Part shown: positions 58,952 to 64,000 of the stretch, piece by piece
Position numbering within the stretch: the stretch's first letter is position 1
How the letters are laid out: the number at the start of each line of letters is the position of its first letter
NCBI GenBank assembly: GCA_021825365.1
Contig: JAKAHR010000011.1
Span: forward strand, 43,737 to 107,736
Direction of reading: 5' to 3'
Length of the DNA: 64,000 bases
From: Nitrospirota bacterium
Lineage (GTDB): Bacteria > Nitrospirota > Thermodesulfovibrionia > Thermodesulfovibrionales > UBA6898
Program-made: the position numbers and the translations under genes
The notes under the pieces: model-generated
Told to the model about the DNA's origin: nothing
Seen by the model: the letters and a program-made list of their open reading frames with translations, nothing else
The model's database searches: none

Positions 58952-59143
58952 TCAGCCGTTGATATCCGCAGTCAGCACATCGAATCTTTTGCCCGCAAGA
59001 ATAACCGTCCAATAAAGCGGCGCGCCTGTCAGGCATATGCTCTTCGATCCTTTTTTGGTATGATTCCTGATTAATTTTATGGTATCTTCAGTAAGTCTCA
59101 CTAAACTATCGGTGAGCCCTGCTACGTAAATCGAGGAATTCAT
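58952..59143 (-). CDS. Doubtful small ORF opposite the carB leader
   Basis: A 63-codon frame with plausible amino-acid composition (MNSSIYVAGLTDSLVRLTED...), but no ribosome-binding site and no recognised family. The region 58899-59164 otherwise carries the carB promoter. Kept only as a low-confidence candidate. Confidence 0.15.
   Translation of the reverse strand: MNSSIYVAGLTDSLVRLTEDTIKLIRNHTKKGSKSICLTGAPLYWTVILAGKRFDVLTADING
59056..59064 (+). promoter_or_regulatory. Extended -10 promoter of carB (TGG-TATGAT)
   Basis: TG 59056-59057, G, TATGAT 59059-59064, about 100 bp before the carB ATG. GGGAGGAAAG at 59151-59160 is the ribosome-binding site. Confidence 0.4.
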
Positions 59144-59164
59144 AAAACGGGAGGAAAGACCCTT

Positions 59165-62365
<3,201 letters not shown>

Positions 62366-62397
62366 GGCGATCGGGCAGTCGGGATGACATCTGGGAT

Positions 62398-62431
62398 ATA
62401 AGAAGGGGCTGCTTCAGCAGCCCCTTCTTAT
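62398..62431. terminator. Bidirectional terminator between carB and amt
   Basis: Perfect 15-bp arms (62398-62412 and 62417-62431) around TTCA, core AGAAGGGGCTGC. Lies 33 bp after the carB stop and 31 bp before the amt stop on the other strand. Confidence 0.92.
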
Positions 62432-62461
62432 TATCCTAAAGACGGTGCAGGGTCCGGCTCT

Positions 62462-63880
62462 CTACTCCTGGATGCAGGGACTCTCCTTGCTGAGCAGGAC
62501 GGGATGTCCTTCCGCTTCCTCTCCGGGGACGGCGTGGACCGACCCTCCGGGGAATAATCCGAGGTTATAGGCCCGCTCGCCGTGTTCGCTTTCATCCAGT
62601 CCCGCAAACTCGGCCTCCTCGTCGACCCGGAGACCCACGAGGAGCTTCACGATCTTGAAGATCACCAGGGTCGTGATGCCTGAATAGGCGATGGTCACGC
62701 CTACGGCTATGAACTGGGTTATCAGCTGAGCCGGGTTTCCATAGAGCAGACCCCTTCCAGCCTCATTTATCGAGGGGTCGGCGAAGACCCCGGTAAGGAT
62801 GGCGCCCAGTGTCCCTGCAACGCCATGGATGCCGAATGCATCGAGGGTATCGTCATATCCCAGGCGGGGCTTCATTACCGCCACTGACAGGAAGGCGACG
62901 ACGCCCGCGGCGGTCCCTATGAAGAGGGCTCCGGAGACATTGACAAAACCGGCCGCAGGCGTGATCGCCACCAGTCCGGCTACAGCGCCTGACGCAAGTC
63001 CGAGCACCGTCGGCTTCTTTGAATGGATCCATTCAGCCGACATCCAGGCTAGGGCTGCTACGGCTGTCGCGGTGTTGGTGTTGATAAAGGCTGCTCCGGC
63101 AAGGCCATTGGCGGCCAGGGCCGAGCCCGCGTTAAAGCCGAACCAACCGAACCACAGAAGGCCCGCTCCGGTGACAACGAGGACGAGGTTGTTCGGGATC
63201 AGAGTCGACTGGCGCCTCTTGCCCAGGACAAGAGCTCCGACAAGTGCCGCGATCCCCGCGTTGATATGTACGACCGTTCCGCCGGCAAAGTCGAGTGCGC
63301 CCAGCCTGGCCAGAAATCCGTTGCCCCATACCCAGTGCGCAACAGGCAGATAGGCGAAGGTCATCCAGAGTATCGAAAAGAGTATCCAGGCCGAAAACTT
63401 CATCCGTTCTATGTAGGCCCCGCTTGCCAGGGCTACGGTTATCGCGGCAAAGGTGAGCTGGTAGACGATGAAGATGTATTCCGGTATCGTCTTGGCAAGG
63501 TCGGAGATGCTGTTGGCGCCGACCCCGGACAGCAGCAGTTTGCCGGCGTTGCCGATGATGCCGCTTATATCGCCGCTGAAGGTGAGGGTATAGCCGTACA
63601 GCACCCAGAGCACACTCACGATACAGAAGGTCACAAACGACATCGCCATGGTATTGAGCATGTCCTTGCGCTTGGCAAGTCCGCCGTAAAACAGGGCGAG
63701 TCCGGGCAGTGTCATCAGCATCACCAGCGCCGTCGCAACGATCATCCAGGCCGTGTCGCCGCTGTCGATCTTTAGCGGGGCGGCAACAGCCGCCGCAGGG
63801 GCGTCCGCCTCTCCGGCCAGGGCAAACCCGGCGGGAAGCAGGAAGCATACGATCAATAACAGACTTAGAAATGATTTCAT
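62462..63880 (-). CDS. amt: Ammonium transporter (Amt family)
   Basis: The 472-residue transporter has a signal peptide (KSFLSLLLIVCFLLPAGFAL) and eleven membrane helices. The paired histidines of the pore occur in GGTVVHINAGIAALV and DAFGIHGVAGTLGAI; GLALFYGGLAKRKDMLNTMA and SAEWIHSKKPTVLGLASGAVAGLV are conserved. The cytoplasmic tail resembles those that bind PII proteins. I take ATG 63880 because it yields a normal signal peptide; a glnK gene is not seen in the remaining 120 bp. Confidence 0.95.
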   Translation of the reverse strand: MKSFLSLLLIVCFLLPAGFALAGEADAPAAAVAAPLKIDSGDTAWMIVATALVMLMTLPGLALFYGGLAKRKDMLNTMAMSFVTFCIVSVLWVLYGYTLTFSGDISGIIGNAGKLLLSGVGANSISDLAKTIPEYIFIVYQLTFAAITVALASGAYIERMKFSAWILFSILWMTFAYLPVAHWVWGNGFLARLGALDFAGGTVVHINAGIAALVGALVLGKRRQSTLIPNNLVLVVTGAGLLWFGWFGFNAGSALAANGLAGAAFINTNTATAVAALAWMSAEWIHSKKPTVLGLASGAVAGLVAITPAAGFVNVSGALFIGTAAGVVAFLSVAVMKPRLGYDDTLDAFGIHGVAGTLGAILTGVFADPSINEAGRGLLYGNPAQLITQFIAVGVTIAYSGITTLVIFKIVKLLVGLRVDEEAEFAGLDESEHGERAYNLGLFPGGSVHAVPGEEAEGHPVLLSKESPCIQE

Positions 63881-63898
63881 GAATATCTTTGCAGGATA

Positions 63899-63918
63899 CC
63901 CCGTGGCTTGCCACGGGG
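63899..63918 (-). terminator. Hairpin between the upstream gene fragment and amt
   Basis: CCCCGTGG (63899-63906), loop CTTG, CCACGGGG (63911-63918). On the minus strand it lies 26 bp after the upstream stop codon and 19 bp before amt. No T tract follows. Confidence 0.45.
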
Positions 63919-63943
63919 AGGAATGCATGCCTTGCGCGGAGGG

Positions 63944-64000
63944 TTATAAGGGAGGCGCGAAGACTCCCTTATCCACATAGGCCCTTGCGCCGGTATGGTA
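63944..64000 (-). CDS. C-terminal end of a gene cut by the right window edge
   Basis: The minus frame is open from the window edge and ends YHTGARAYVDKGVFAPPL-stop at 63946-63944. The spacing and orientation fit a gene upstream of amt. The ending faintly resembles TRAP-TAXI solute receptors (HxGAxxYxxxxG) but 18 residues are too few to decide. Confidence 0.4.
   Translation of the reverse strand, partial: YHTGARAYVDKGVFAPPL

Noticed and set aside
63753..63980. 75-codon plus-strand ORF at the right edge
   Set aside because: It is antisense to the amt signal peptide and the intergenic hairpin; no coding features.

Overview
The window is GC-rich bacterial chromosome with tight gene packing, many 4-nt start/stop overlaps and few insertions. 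Gene content (archaeal-type phosphoglycerate mutase, AmmeMemoRadiSam protein B, two-CW domain proteins, a triheme c7-type cytochrome, many PAS/GAF/HAMP sensors, c-di-GMP proteins, PilT) suggests an anaerobic or microaerophilic member of Nitrospirota (Thermodesulfovibrionia-like) or Desulfobacterota. There is no rRNA gene here to settle this. I saw no tRNA, CRISPR array, insertion sequence or prophage.

Layout. 1-6.9 kb: zinc-ribbon protein (cut by the window edge), smpB, a B12-binding-type radical SAM protein, a LysE exporter, then a yggS-proC-yggT-divIVA-hisS run. 6.9-12.6 kb: a YeiH-type exporter followed by a large hybrid-input histidine kinase, a single-domain response regulator and a GAF/HD-GYP protein. 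12.5-15.2 kb (minus): a TatD-radical SAM fusion and apgM. 15.3-18.9 kb: an HDOD/GGDEF signalling cluster, YqgE and a flavin reductase. 18.9-24.2 kb: hemW, mazG, a two-CW protein, a decayed stretch with a restriction-modification remnant, dinB, dtd, galU. 24.2-30.2 kb: lon, thiL, DUF2062, rimO, site-2 protease. 30.2-36.5 kb: FadL-type porin, rplI-dnaB, Memo-like protein, an OmpR-type two-component pair. 36.6-41.8 kb: small exported proteins, triheme cytochrome, PilZ, TrmJ, LapA, DUF4019 and an exported hydrolase. 43.7-58.9 kb: MCP fusion, rhlE, a sulfur-handling stretch, greB, a DUF4388-PilT pair, ChaN, PIG-V, rhomboid, HTH protein. 59.2-63.9 kb: carB and amt.

Three things stand out. (1) Two genes only 0.9 kb apart are interrupted by a single in-frame UGA exactly where their families carry a functional cysteine: the first half of a split YeeE/YedE thiosulfate/sulfur transporter (UGA at 49059-49061, minus) and a single-domain rhodanese (UGA at 50592-50594, plus). 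Both have a small hairpin with a G-containing loop 21-22 nt after the UGA, as expected of a bacterial SECIS. I read them as two selenoproteins that ordinary ORF calling cuts short. (2) Between 41.83 and 42.56 kb lies an AT-rich island that has the layout of an integron gene cassette on the minus strand: attC-like site, membrane-protein ORF, second attC-like site starting a few bases after the stop codon, then the truncated start of a second exported ORF. No integrase is in the window. The neighbouring ferredoxin gene has lost its 5' end at the island border. (3) A chemoreceptor at 43.7-46.7 kb has a PhnD-type solute-binding domain at its C-terminus, so this domain should lie in the cytoplasm.

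Extended -10 promoters of the form TGN-TAtaaT recur upstream of many transcription units, and convergent genes are separated by strong palindromic terminators.
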